Shown piece after piece: positions 12,901 to 24,300 of a stretch of DNA of 64,000 bases. The translations under genes and the position numbers were made by a program. The stretch spans positions 2,135,037-2,199,036 of the forward strand of contig LR746274.1 in the NCBI GenBank assembly GCA_902729315.2. Direction: 5' to 3'. Under the pieces are notes generated by a model. The model ran no database searches and had not been told where the DNA came from. It worked only from the letters and a program-made list of their open reading frames with translations. The stretch's first letter is position 1. Each line of letters starts with the position of its first letter. The stretch comes from Spirodela intermedia (taxonomy: Eukaryota; Streptophyta; Magnoliopsida; Alismatales; Araceae).

Positions 12901-13690
12901 GAAGTATGACTCTAGGTTAAATAGGACCAAGTTGTTTTGGTTGTGTGAGTTGACTCGATTGAATTTGAGAAACTTGGCCTTGGTATCACTCTTTCATAAT
13001 ATTGACCCATTATTGACATAGTTCTATTTTTAATTGGGCATACCTAAAACCAGCCCAGCCATATAAAATATCATTCTCTTCATCTCAAAAAAGTAGTTAT
13101 AGTGGCATATAAGAATTTTTCTTGGAATTTGTTATATTTATAAAGTATAAAAAAGTGAAAAAAATGTAATTATGATTATGGATTAATATATATTAGTACA
13201 ATTACATGGCCATTCATCACTGCTACTAAAGAGTTGATTTAAATGGAATAACCCTGATATCATTCATTCTAATCAGTATTAAATTGTGATTAGTATTTTA
13301 TATATTCATGGAAAAAATGTAACGCCGTTATTATTATGAATTTAGAATATGAGTTATTGTTATCATCATTGTTTACTTAGGTAACTAACTTCATGTTAAT
13401 CCTCAAGACAGATCGGATCTTGTAATGATATAATAAAATGGTTGCCTAAGTTAGTTGAGTGATGCATAATTTTGGATAAAAATATTGTATTGGGAAGACG
13501 CTTGCATAACGCTACTCTGTATGAATATTAAAGCATGTATTTTCGTTAAATTTGATGACATATTGAGTTTCGTATTTTTCATTCTAATGCGCACATGCAC
13601 ATTGTTTAGAAGAAAAGGAAATATTAAAGTTTTTAAAATCAGTAAATATTCATGTTCGAGTTCAATAATATTCTGAAAAATTTAAAGTCA
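9961..13690. other. AT-rich gene-free region
   Basis: About 3.7 kb of AT-rich sequence with stops in every frame and no recognisable domain. An (AT)n run lies near 10303-10335, followed by a short GA run. It looks like long-decayed transposon or neutral spacer, but no terminal repeats could be defined. Confidence 0.5.
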
Positions 13691-14160
13691 ACTCGGAACA
13701 TTAGCCGCCAGGATCCTTAATATTCGAATCCTTCGGTTGGAATCATTCATCTTCGAATTCTTATGATTACGAGGTCTTCAGTGTCTTTGTTTTCTTTTTT
13801 CCTGATTTAGTGGTCAGCAGAGCGCTCTTCGAGCACATTTCAGGGAAAAAGAAGGGACTGGAAGATGCCGGAAAACGATGAGAAGTTCCGGCGGTATTGA
13901 ATGCCGTCTTCCCATGTCTATGCTCCGCCGGAGATCGCCACCGCGTGCGTTGTTCCGGTGGGGTGGTTCGGGGGGCTGAGCGGAGGGGAGGCGGGTGCTT
14001 CAGAGTCGCTCGGATGTCACTGTCAGGGCATGGATGAGATTTTGAGTCTTCGTCCAAGACATGAACAAGGCCGCGCCCTCTTCGTCGGATCCCTACTTCT
14101 CTCTCTTTCTCTTCTATGCAAAAGACATGCAGAAGACTTTTCTTCGCCCGATGCCTCCCC

Positions 14161-14404
14161 CATCTCTCTCTCTCTCTCTCTCTCTATCTCTCGTCTACCA
14201 TCCGTTTTCCTGAGAGCCTCTGTCGGTAAGTGAGAGAGGAAGCGTGACATGCTGCTAATGTTTTATTAAGCTCTATCCTCTTCACACATGCCCGCTGTCT
14301 CTATATCTCCACAAGCGTAAGTACATAAAGTCACTTACCGACAGGCTCTCAGGAAAACGGATGGTAGACGAGAAAGAGATAGAGAGAGAGAGAGAGAGAG
14401 AGAT
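14161..14404. repeat. Fold-back inverted repeat, ~73-bp arms carrying (CT)n/(GA)n
   Basis: The left arm (14161-14233) is a (CT)n run followed by GTCTACCATCCGTTTTCCTG and GAGCCTCTGTCGGTAAGTGA. The right arm (14331-14404) is its near-perfect reverse complement, TCACTTACCGACAGGCTCTC through GATGGTAGAC to (GA)n. The loop is about 97 bp. A transcript across it would form a long hairpin. A separate direct repeat overlaps the loop and right flank. Confidence 0.85.
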
Positions 14405-14487
14405 GAAACGTGACATGCTGCTAATGTTTTATTAAGCTCTATCGTCTTTACACATGCTCGCTGTCTCTCTATCTCCACAAACGTACG
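14239..14487 (+). repeat. Direct repeat pair of ~80 bp around the fold-back arm
   Basis: Copy 1 at about 14240-14320 and copy 2 at about 14405-14487 share CGTGACATGCTGCTAATG then TTTTATTAAGCTCTATC and a CTATATCTCCACAA-like end. One copy fills the loop of the fold-back and the other lies just outside its right arm. Confidence 0.8.
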
Positions 14488-14956
14488 TATATATAATCTC
14501 TCTGTCTCTCTCTGGAACTCTCCTGCCATACCGATGTCACGTGGTCATTGGGAATCCTCTGTCCTTCTGTCTTCCTGTCTCTCTCTGGCTTTCTTTGAGC
14601 AATGTGTCTTGTGACACATTGTCGACAATAGGGTCCGTCTTTGTCCAGTCCAGTGGGGATAAGACTAAATTGTGATTCTATTCCCATCACCTCCGCCTCC
14701 TCCCCCGGGTTCCCCCCCCTCCCCGCGCTCGTGGCGTAACATCCTCCGTTGGAAGTCACCTACCATCCGGATATCTCCATCTACTCCAACAGTTACGTCC
14801 AGCTGGTTCTCTCTCTTATGCTCACGCCCTCTCTCTCTAATACACACGCTCGGACACTCTCCCCCCCTCTCTCTCTCTCTCTCTCTCTTTCTCTCGCTCT
14901 CGCTCTCGCTCTCTTTACATATACCCTTTGTCCCTCTCTCCTCTACAGGGGCAAAC

Positions 14957-14996
<40 letters not shown>

Positions 14997-17000
14997 CTAT
15001 GTCACCTTGTCTCTCTCTTACACCCATGTATACGCCCTCCCTCAGACTCGCACACAATCCCACAGGCAAACGGACCCCCCCTCTCTCTCTCTTTCTTTCT
15101 CTCTCTTCCTCTCCACATCACGTGGGCATCTAGGGTAGTTGGTCAGCGGTCGCTCACACGTGCACATGGCTCTCTTGGCCATCCCTGCCGTCGACCAACG
15201 TGACGCTAATCCTCGCGATGCCCCGCCGCCACCGTCACCGGCTAGACATACCATCTACCCCTCCCTCTCCTCCACGTGTCGTCCTGTGTCTCGCTGACTC
15301 CTCCCCGTCGCACACGACAAACGCCGCCAGCCAGGCGCCCACTGTCCTACTCTATACCTACGCTGCCGCCGCCGCCGGCCGGCCTCAGAGCCCCCAACCG
15401 CCGGCCATCGCGATCTAGCATGAGAATCTAAAGAGTATGATCGACGTTACTTCGACAGTCAACGACTAGAGAAAGAACAAGAGAAGACCAGGGGACTACA
15501 GCTGAAGACAGCATGGCTTCAAACGGCCATGTGAAGGCCTGTAAGAACTTCTATTAGTCAATTCATTCCACTGACTAAGGCTGGGACCCCTGCCCATTTT
15601 TTTCTAGATTTGGGCTTCGAAATCAATCACTCAATCTTTCTCTCTTGAGGGTGTGGTGAGAGTGGTCGTCTAAGTTGGGCAACTTCTTCGTAGGGCTGAT
15701 CCTGGAGCCACTTTTCAGAGGCCTAGCAACTCTTTTACGTGAAAGATTTCTAGTGAACATAGAACCACTATACAATACGACTAACATATGGCTGGTTACA
15801 CCCTCCATTTATCATACTAATTTTGAGGCAAATAACTCGATTTTATCACATTATCTTCTCAAACGAATATAGAAAGAAGAGCATTTGTCGTTTTTTTATT
15901 TATGATTGCCTCCGGCGGAATCGATCGACCCATCTGAGTCCTGATTCAGAGAGACTATGCGGCCTGATGCTTCATATGAAAAATGGATGATTTCACGTTG
16001 AAAATAGACGAGTTTAGCCATGTGATTAAACATATGAGTCTATGATATTCCATGCACATAAATCTAGGGTTTGAGGTCGTTAGTTCTTCAAATGGTGTCG
16101 GTAAATCTACAGTCAAGTTAATACATTTTGCATTCAAATCTCTGTTGCCTACGTGAGGAAGCATGAGGGAGATGCAGCTGGTATATTCGTGCTCCGCAGT
16201 TAGAATGTCAATGGTGCGGGCTGAGCTGTGGCCTTGTTTTTTTCCAGTCTGACCCTGAACGTCCTCTAAAAGTCCCCATTGCCGCCCAAGAGCATGCAGA
16301 GATAGATAGGTAGGTAGGTAGTTACGTGGATGGGGGGAGAGAGAGAGGGAGAGAGAGAAAGATAGAGAGAGAGAGAGAGCTAAGCTCAAAAGAAGCCGAG
16401 CCAGGTCGGGCTGTGGGCTTGGTATTGGACACAACTCTGCTTACGATATGAAGAATTGAACACGTGGAGATTACAATAAGCACTCATTGGATGTCTATCC
16501 GGGATTCATCTCCGTATGGTCAACAATGGACCTTTGACGAAACAAGTCAACGGAAAAAACCAGGGCCAGCCACAAAGGAGGATGAGAAGGAGAAGAAGCG
16601 CAATGAGAAGAGCGGGGAGAATAATAGGAAGAGGAGAAGGGGAAGAAAAAGGAGAAGAGGAGGACAACGGAAGGAGGAGGATCGGGCGGCGTCATATTTT
16701 TCCGAGGGAATAAAAGTTTGCTTGGGCGGAAAGAGAAAAGACACACCGGAAACCACATAAAGAAGGGTGGAAGCATCAAACGCTTGTGTATATTAAATGC
16801 ATGGGAGAGGAGAAAGGGAGGAGAGAGAAAGGCCAGGCCAGAGGGGTCCTCCATCTGTCCTTCTCCGAGTGGACCATGCCGGCCATGTGCAGTCATGTGG
16901 TGGGTTGCCTTCTCGCCGGGCTCCACCACCCACTTCTCCCACTCTCACCTCAAATCTCTTCCCCAACCCCATTGCCAACCTTTGATTCCCAAGTCTCCCT

Positions 17001-17053
<53 letters not shown>

Positions 17054-17210
17054 GTGTTGTCTTCATCTCTCTCTCCTCGCCCCTCTTTCTCTCACTAGAT
17101 CCCCTGCACTACATTAATGGCCTCGTGGGTCTGTCATTTCCATGGCTCCCCTGGGCTCGCCAGCCTCGCTATTAAGTTCTGCCAGCGCTTATCCATGACT
17201 TCCTCTTGTT

Positions 17211-17220
17211 TTTATATAAG
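17211..17220 (+). promoter_or_regulatory. TATA box of the bHLH gene
   Basis: TTTATATAAG lies about 100 bp before the first ATG (17318). Transcription would start near 17245-17252. This argues against any start codon upstream of 17318. Confidence 0.6.
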
Positions 17221-17317
17221 ACAGGACCGATAGGATTTTCTGTCAGACGTGTACCTCGGCGTTCTCTTTTGTCGGACCCTCCTCTGTCAGACGACCCCCT
17301 CTTCCCCTGGACTTACC

Positions 17318-17761
17318 ATGCACAGAGAGATCTCCCCTGGAAACCCTAACCCTAACCCTAACCCTAATTCCCCCATGCCAGGTTTCTGCTACTTCCTCCA
17401 CGCGTTGGCCCGGATTCAGCAGGACGTGGCCCCGCAGCGATCTCCAGGGAAGAAGGGGAGGAGGATCCGTCGCGCCGCCTATGCCTCCATGGCGGTCGCC
17501 GCTGCGCCAAGGCGCATGGCCTGGAGTAGGGCGCTCCTCCGCCGCCTCCGCAGACGATCCGCTAGCCCAAGGAGGAAAACGATTACGGTTACTCGGAAGA
17601 AAACGCGGACGGAGAGACAGGAGGATGAACTCCGGCGGCTGGTTCCCGGCGGGAGGAGGATGGACCTCTGCAGTCTCCTGGAGGAGACCGGCGACTACCT
17701 CCAGTGCCTCGCGGCCCAGGTTAGTCTCATGCAGTGGGTCGCCAGGTCCATCTCCGAATAA
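17318..17761 (+). CDS. Atypical HLH transcription regulator, IBH1-like
   Basis: An intronless ORF of 147 codons. Key motifs are RRAAYASMAVAAAPRRMAWS and the HLH segment ELRRLVPGGRRMDLCSLLEE followed by TGDYLQCLAAQVSLMQ. This pattern fits the IBH1/IBH1-like and bHLH147-150 group. These are small nuclear HLH proteins without a normal DNA-binding basic region. They heterodimerise with growth-promoting bHLHs and restrain cell elongation downstream of brassinosteroid. Two starts are possible. ATG 17318 includes a PNPNPNPN stretch made by telomere-like hexamers. ATG 17375 (MPGFCYFLHAL) gives 128 residues and leaves the hexamers in the leader. I favour the second slightly because the family has no such prefix, but the span given covers both. 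The terminator TAA is at 17759-17761. Confidence 0.82.
   Translation: MHREISPGNPNPNPNPNSPMPGFCYFLHALARIQQDVAPQRSPGKKGRRIRRAAYASMAVAAAPRRMAWSRALLRRLRRRSASPRRKTITVTRKKTRTERQEDELRRLVPGGRRMDLCSLLEETGDYLQCLAAQVSLMQWVARSISE
17341..17367 (+). repeat. Telomere-like (AACCCT)n run in the bHLH leader/N-terminus
   Basis: AAACCCTAACCCTAACCCTA and on to about four hexamer units, ending in CCCTAA. Teloboxes of this kind are common just downstream of plant transcription starts. The unit here is six bases rather than the seven of the usual plant telomere, so it stays in reading frame. Confidence 0.9.
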
Positions 17762-18354
17762 GCTTCTGAAAGAACTTACTGTATAGATATCAGAGGGGAA
17801 GGAAAACCTGGTCCAGGAAGGTCACGAGTTCGTACAGGATAAATCCGCAGAATCAACATATTATATGAGTGATTTGTCATTCATTATGATGGGTTTTCCA
17901 TTTTCAAGTCATTAAGATATTGCTACCGATATGAAGAATAGCTCTTCTTCCGTAGAGTTTCTTTATGATAAATTTAGATGTTGATATTGCTAAGGCCATA
18001 GAAAGAGGAGTGAGAGAGAGAAGTATTGGGACTGTTGTTATAGGGGAAGAAGAAAGAAGAGAAGGATAGATGTCTCATTCATTGTTCTTCCTCTGCTCTC
18101 CGCCGATCTGTTGGTTTATATCTAGTCTCCTTAGTTCCCCGTCATATGTCTGCGTGATTATTCGTAGAATTATTCTTGTTCAAGCTTGTTCCATGGAGAT
18201 TGCCCAGGTCTGCCGATCGATGATAATGATTTTCTATCAAAGGAAACTACTGAAGAGTTCTCATCCATCAAGGGATGGTGGTGTGTTTTATTTCTTGTTT
18301 TTATACTGGTAGGGAACGAGACAACTGTAGTTATTGAAATGTTTGAGAGAGAAA

Positions 18355-18395
18355 GATAGATAGATAGATATATATATAGAAAGAGAGAGAGAGAT

Positions 18396-18441
<46 letters not shown>
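18355..18441. repeat. (GATA)n/(AT)n/(GA)n compound microsatellite
   Basis: GATA units pass into TATATATA and then into a GA run of more than 40 bp that ends at 18441. Confidence 0.9.
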
Positions 18442-18445
<4 letters not shown>

Positions 18446-19986
18446 TCTTAAACTTTTGGAGTAAATACTCCACGAGGGAGAAAAAAGTGTCTGAAAATTG
18501 AGTCGATTGAAGCTGTTTCCCTCTCTATCTGTGTGTGCGTGTGTTGCTCGCTCTTCCCTCCCCCACTCGCTCCTTTACTTTCTATTTCACTGCCTCCCTA
18601 CCCACTCCATTATCCTACCTTCCCTCCCTCTTTCTCTCTGACTCTATTTTATCCAGCTTCTATCTCTCTCTCTATCTAGTTGTCTCTCCCTTCCCCTCGC
18701 CGTCTCTCTCTTTGTCTCTATTATCCATCCCTCTGATTCCCTCTATTTAGCTATCTCCCTCACTTTAGTCCTGTCTTTCAGTATCTCTCTTCATCCTTCT
18801 CTCTTTCTCTTCCTTAGTCCCTCCTTCCCTCCCTCTTCTCTTCCCCTCCCCCACCCCCCACCCTCTCTCTCTCTCTCCCCCCCCCCTTCTAAGCCCCTGC
18901 CATCTGCTCTCTCCTTCTCGGTCCCTGCGGCCTCTCCCTCTCTCTGTCTCTCTCCTGATCAGTCCCTGCCCCCCCTTCACTCTTTCCCTTCACTTCTCTC
19001 TCTCGCCCCATCTCTCATCCCTTCCTAGACCCCATTTTTCTTTCGAGAGGAGACTTGGAGGAATGTCGCTGCCATTATCCGGCAAACACCCTCCCTTCCT
19101 CTCCTTCACGAAATCTTCTCTGCACAAATATTTTTGGCAAACATTCCAAACAACTGCACATCAAGTCCCAACCAACCCACAAGAACAGCGCCAAGAAAAT
19201 CGGAAGGGGAAGAAGACTCCTACAATTGCAGTGATAGAAAGCCGGCCGCTAAAGAAGAGATGCCCCCACCCTCGGGGATTCTCCTCCTTCATGGCTTCTC
19301 ATTAACTCTTTTCCTTATCCTGCAGTTCACGTAATTCCTTCCTTCCTTTACGGGGGCAGTGGGGAAGAGACTCCTGGCGCAATGGGGCGTGCTGTCAATG
19401 CCTGTTAGGGTTTGCTTCTAACAGTCTTCTTCTTCCCCATGGTCGACCCCGAGGTTTCCGTATAGCAGTCGATGGACCAGTCGATGCCTCATGGGTCCAC
19501 CTAGTAGATCTACGTGATCTTCCGGGATTAGGGTTTTTCTGAAAAACTTACCGGGTTTTCTTCTGTTGAAGGGATTCTCAACAAGTTAAGGGCGGAAATA
19601 AAATTGCATTAGCAAGAAAATAAGTAGAACAGATAATATGCGAGTGAAGAGTAATCTAAATATTGATTTCAGTTAAATAAATAGGTTCTTTAAATTATTC
19701 TCCAAATATTTTCTTCAAATGGTAGTTGAATGAGTAATATTGCCTTTAATTTTAGTTCGTGGGAACAACTAGAGAGACAAATTCTTTAAATGGAAGCTGC
19801 ACGAACCGAATTTCTTGGGAAAAAAATGTGAATATAATTTATTTTAATATTCTAACTAAACCAACCTCATGAAAACGTGGTAGCCCAGATCTTGAGGGGG
19901 GGGAGTTTACATACAGCTTGGTGTGGAGATCTAAGACCAGGGGAACCATTGCATTTTTTTTACTATAATGGGAATACACACATATA

Positions 19987-19990
<4 letters not shown>

Positions 19991-20025
<35 letters not shown>
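19991..20025. repeat. (GA)n microsatellite
   Basis: Uninterrupted GA dinucleotides for about 35 bp in intergenic sequence. Confidence 0.9.
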
Positions 20026-20027
<2 letters not shown>

Positions 20028-21393
20028 TTTCTGAACATCTCTACGTTTCTCTTTCTAATTTGAGGTCACCCTCTGGTCACATCAACTGCGACTCTAAAAC
20101 TCTATTCGATAATATTGTCGATGAGAAATGGAATGGAGGTTAAACCCCATCAATATAGTTTCGAAATTGGGCATTAGGGAGCAAGTAAAATCATAATATT
20201 TTAAAAATTAATATAATATGATTGGTTTAAAAATAAGCAAGATTTGACCTTTTTCTACTATCATTTCTAAACTTGTAGTTTGTTGTGCTCTCCTTATTCT
20301 CCACAATCAGCTTTCTTTAAAAAATAATTTATAAGGAATTCCCTTTCTATATATGTATACATATATCTCAACCTTACATATTGATGAGATCTACGATGCT
20401 AACAACTGTTCTTCTCTCTCACTCGAGGAGGGTCTCAGACTTGTATTTTTAGCTCCCATTTTTTCTTAACCCTTCATAGGCTTCCTAAAGTTGGAACTTT
20501 CATGGAGCAAGATAGAGAAAGAGGTCAGGAGGGTGTTGACCACATGTTATAATATTATCTATGAAATTGAAATAAAGACCATATGTAAATGCAGAGGCAT
20601 ATCCTAGGATTGGTCTTTAAATGATGTTTAGATGTCTAGTGGTGCACTAGTAAGTAGTAGGTTTAGAAATTTAAGCAACTAGGAGAGCTTTCTATTTTAC
20701 ACACCCCATTAAATAAGACTATAAAAGTTTCCATTTCATTGACTTAAATGCATTCAACAACCATGCTCAAAATCTGTCAATTTTCTCTTTAGATGGTACA
20801 TTGTCCTCGCTCTCTCTGTTCCCCTATCTAAAGCGTTGGTGCTTTAGTTGATTGGGCTAGGTGGGTCTAGGGCTTCACAAGGGTTTGAGCAAAGGCCATT
20901 CTAGGTTTATCCCAAATCTCTAGCCCTATTCAAGTTCATAATTATAATCAGTGATAAAGTAAGATTCTTAGGGATGATGAAAAAACTAAGGCTTTTGGGT
21001 GATTTTCTTTGTCATTTTTCATTACTTATTATTCAATCATATGAAAATTTTTAAGGGCCCTACTTTGTGAGAACGGAGTTGGTTAGCTTTCCAGGCTTAC
21101 TTCGGGCTGAAATTGTCTGAGCCCAAGCCCGAAAAAACGAGCCCGGCCTGCCCCGCGTGGCGTTTCCTTGTGAAACGTGAAGGCTTTAAGCGTGAACCGC
21201 GGTTAACGTCTCCGGAGAGGTTTCTCCTACGGTGCTTCTTCTTCCAGATGACGCCGGCATCCGATTAGAGAACGGGTCGACTCGGGGTTGGACTGAGGTG
21301 ATATACGGCCGTCGCTGAGGGGTTTCGGGCTGCGGAGAAGGGGCCTTCGAGCGTTTGTTGCCGGAGCAGAAAAGATAAAGGATTCCTTGGAGA

Positions 21394-24300
21394 ATGACGA
21401 TGGCTGAGTTCTCAATGGTGAGTGCCCATGATGATTCCAGTCGGTTCCATTCGAAATCTCTCTCTCACCGTGCACTCCTGTCTGTTGTTGCCAGTATCAG
21501 GAAGGTAGTGGATCTGTTGTCAATTCTTTCCCGACAAGGGGTGGGGGTGTGGGCACTGATCTTGTTTTGCCCCACTTTTTTAGTTGTCTGATTGTTTTTC
21601 TTTCGTGATTTTTTTTTTGGGGAAGAGCGGGGAGGTGGGGTGGTTGCGTTTGATTTAAGTAATGGCCCTGTAGTGTGAAGGGGAAGCCTTTGTCTCATCG
21701 AGGCTGAGAAGTAATTATTGGGTCCCCGTACTCGTGGACACTGGACAATCATTCGAGAAATTGAGATGGATGTGTTCAAGGCCATGCTATCTTTTCGAAT
21801 GATCTGAACAATAAAAGGGATTCCAGGTTGGCCAGTTCTGGGTCTCTGTCCTGAGGATTGGAATTTTTTAGCCCACTGTGTTATTTTTATTTAATTTTGG
21901 GCGCAATTAATTTAAAGCAAGTTGTTTCCTCGTGATAGCTTCCTGGCCTGAGGAAGCAAGGAGATCCCAAAATCCAGCGTTATGAAGGACTCTCTGAGGA
22001 CCAATGTGACGTTCTTATGCCTTTTCATAGAGAAGGTTTGGCCCTTAGCCGGAATAATGGGAAGGATTCTTGGTAACGGAAGTAGTTATGTGGGGAAAAG
22101 CTAAGTTTGGTTGAATTATTTTATTTCATCTGCGGGAAGACATTCTTTGATGCATAGATATGACGGGAGAGCTTCTAAAAAAGTTATCGTCAGCCGTTGA
22201 CCCCATGAATGATTTCGTTTCCTGGAAGGGGTAGTTCAATTGGATATTTCCTAATCTCTGAATGTTTAGAGAGATCAGGGAGATTTCTCCTCTCGCATGC
22301 TTATCCTAAGCTTCTCCTTTTTTCCATGGTGTATGTTCCGTCCTATTATCTTCTAATTAGGAGTTTTTTTATAAAAAAATGGGTAATTAATTTTGGGCCA
22401 GTAGAGTTTTTGTCTCTTTACTATTACCTTTCACCATTTATAGACATGTTTGTTATACTCAGCACCACCTTCAGAGAAAAAATGATCTTGTACAAGTAAA
22501 AGAGGGGCACTTGTTTGTGACGTTCTTGTTGAAGTCTTTTTAGTTTCCCGAAAGAGAAGCATATTTTTTTATTTATACTTCAATTCATATTTTCGAGTGG
22601 AAAGAAAGGAATGCTTGATTGAAGGCATTTGTTGTAAAAACGTCTGTCATTTAGAAATGCTGATCATTATGCACACGTAGGTGGAGGAACTGGCTTTCCT
22701 TATAAAGGACAACTTGTCATGCAAACATCTTGTCCTATCGGTGGAGGAAATGCTGATTGACTTTCTGCAGAATAACACAAGGTAAGTTTTATCAGTTAGA
22801 AGCATTTATTTTTTACTGTTTTTTGTGTATTTATTTCCTTGCTTTTCAGATTCGTATTTATCTTATGATGGTTTGGGAAGCATTTTTGCCCTGCATTGAA
22901 CTCGTCAAAATTTCAGAATCATCTAGGGTTCATTCAAGTCAGAGTCGATGCTAGTCTGACTTTTGAGTGGTATTTGATCTAGGTTTGATTGTGTTAAATA
23001 ATCTAAAGAGTACAAGTAGTTGGAAGAAATTTGCGAATATCTTAACAATGAAAATTAAGGTATTTATTCAAAGCAAGGGATTTGGAGAAGCTATCATGCG
23101 ATTTGAAGGAGAGGGAAGGGTGGGAGAGTGAGAAGTTTTTACTGTGTGCATATTAAATGGTTTCGAATTTCGTTTTTGAATGTTATACTTTTGTTGAACA
23201 GCCAACTGCAGATTTGTCGAATGTACTTGGCCATTTTTTATGATTTTCCTGCTGCCTTTTGCTCTCTCTCTCTTTTTCATGGAACATTTGAAGAAATTTT
23301 TCTGTGCCAACCAGTGGAGCACTATGGGGCATCATTGATAATTCTCCTTACATTTAAGTTTTTAAGTGCAGTTTAGATGGGATTATAGAGCTTGAACCAA
23401 TGAGTCCCTACCATCGTCTCATGCTGCATCGCCTTGCAGACATCTTTGGGTATGACCTTTTATTGACCTCTTGTTATTCACTTCAGGTCTCTAAATGATG
23501 TTGTTGGTTATTTTTCGTATTTAACAATTTTCCTTTTGATCCTAACGTTACTTGTCTGCACTAGGTTTGCTCATGAATCTGTTGGTGAGGGGGATGATCG
23601 CCATCTAGTCTTACAGAGGTGCCCAGACTCATCAATGTATGTTGGACCGTTCAACTTTCAACTGTTACAGGATCTCATGTTTAGCTAAAGATAGATGCTG
23701 CCTTCTTGCTGTAGATTTTCGTTCCAGTGCTTTGCATATTGTAGAGAATTTCGTACCCTAGGAGCTGGTTGGAGCTTCAAGAACTGGAGGGCATCACTCC
23801 AAGAAGAAAAGGTGCCAAAGATAACAATTGAAAAGAAGGCCTCGAGTTTGTTATTCCATCGTCACCCCTATTTATAGGAGTTACAAGTGGGACCAAAAAG
23901 GAAAAGTAAAAGAGGCCCAATAAGTGTTCACTATATGACTAGTTCTCATAAGGGCATATCTACAAGAAATGTTGGAGTAAAATAAGAAAAATAGAATAAA
24001 TCGCATATTCTGTCACTCCCCCTGTAGGTGGTGCATGGATGTTGTCCATGCCCAGCTTGCAAAGCAGCTTCTAAAATGCAGAACTCGGCAACATTTTGGT
24101 GAAGACATTTGCCACTTATGATGAGGACTTCGCATATAATATCTGAATGATTCCACATTCGACCTTTTCCTTGATAAAGTGTCTGTCCACTTCAACATGC
24201 TTCGTTCGATCATGTTGCACTAGGTTGTGGGCTATATCAATTGCGGATTATTTGTCACAATGTAGAATGGTCGGTCGTTGATATTTGATCTTCATATCAT

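Larger units (their letters stand above)
13691..17200. other. Pyrimidine/purine-rich spacer upstream of the bHLH gene
   Basis: Contains the fold-back repeat (14161-14404), dense CT tracts at 14867-14912, 14960-14992 and 17008-17052, GA-rich sequence near 16336-16380 and 16575-16690, and a GC-rich patch at 15150-15420. ORFs here are mostly Ser/Leu or Arg/Glu dipeptide translations of the tracts. I recognise no protein. Confidence 0.5.
17762..21393. other. Spacer and 5' leader region before the R3H-SUZ gene
   Basis: No supported gene. Contains a GA/AT microsatellite at 18355-18441, a long pyrimidine-rich stretch at 18510-19020, a (GA)n run at 19991-20025 and AT-rich sequence. GC content rises at 21110-21390, as expected for the 5' UTR of the R3H gene. 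Confidence 0.5.

Noticed and set aside
14665-15203. Several overlapping ORFs of 90-150 codons rich in Ser-Leu or Arg-Glu
   Set aside because: They are translations of (CT)n/(GA)n tracts in alternate frames and strands, with no domain outside the repeats.
16464-16929. Lys/Arg/Glu-rich ORF of 98 codons and antisense Phe/Ser-rich ORF
   Set aside because: Both arise from GAA/GGA-rich low-complexity DNA, with no recognisable motif, leader or splice pattern.
17249-17317. Upstream extension of the bHLH frame
   Set aside because: It begins with GTG at the predicted transcription start, 29 bp after the TATA box. The first ATG is at 17318.
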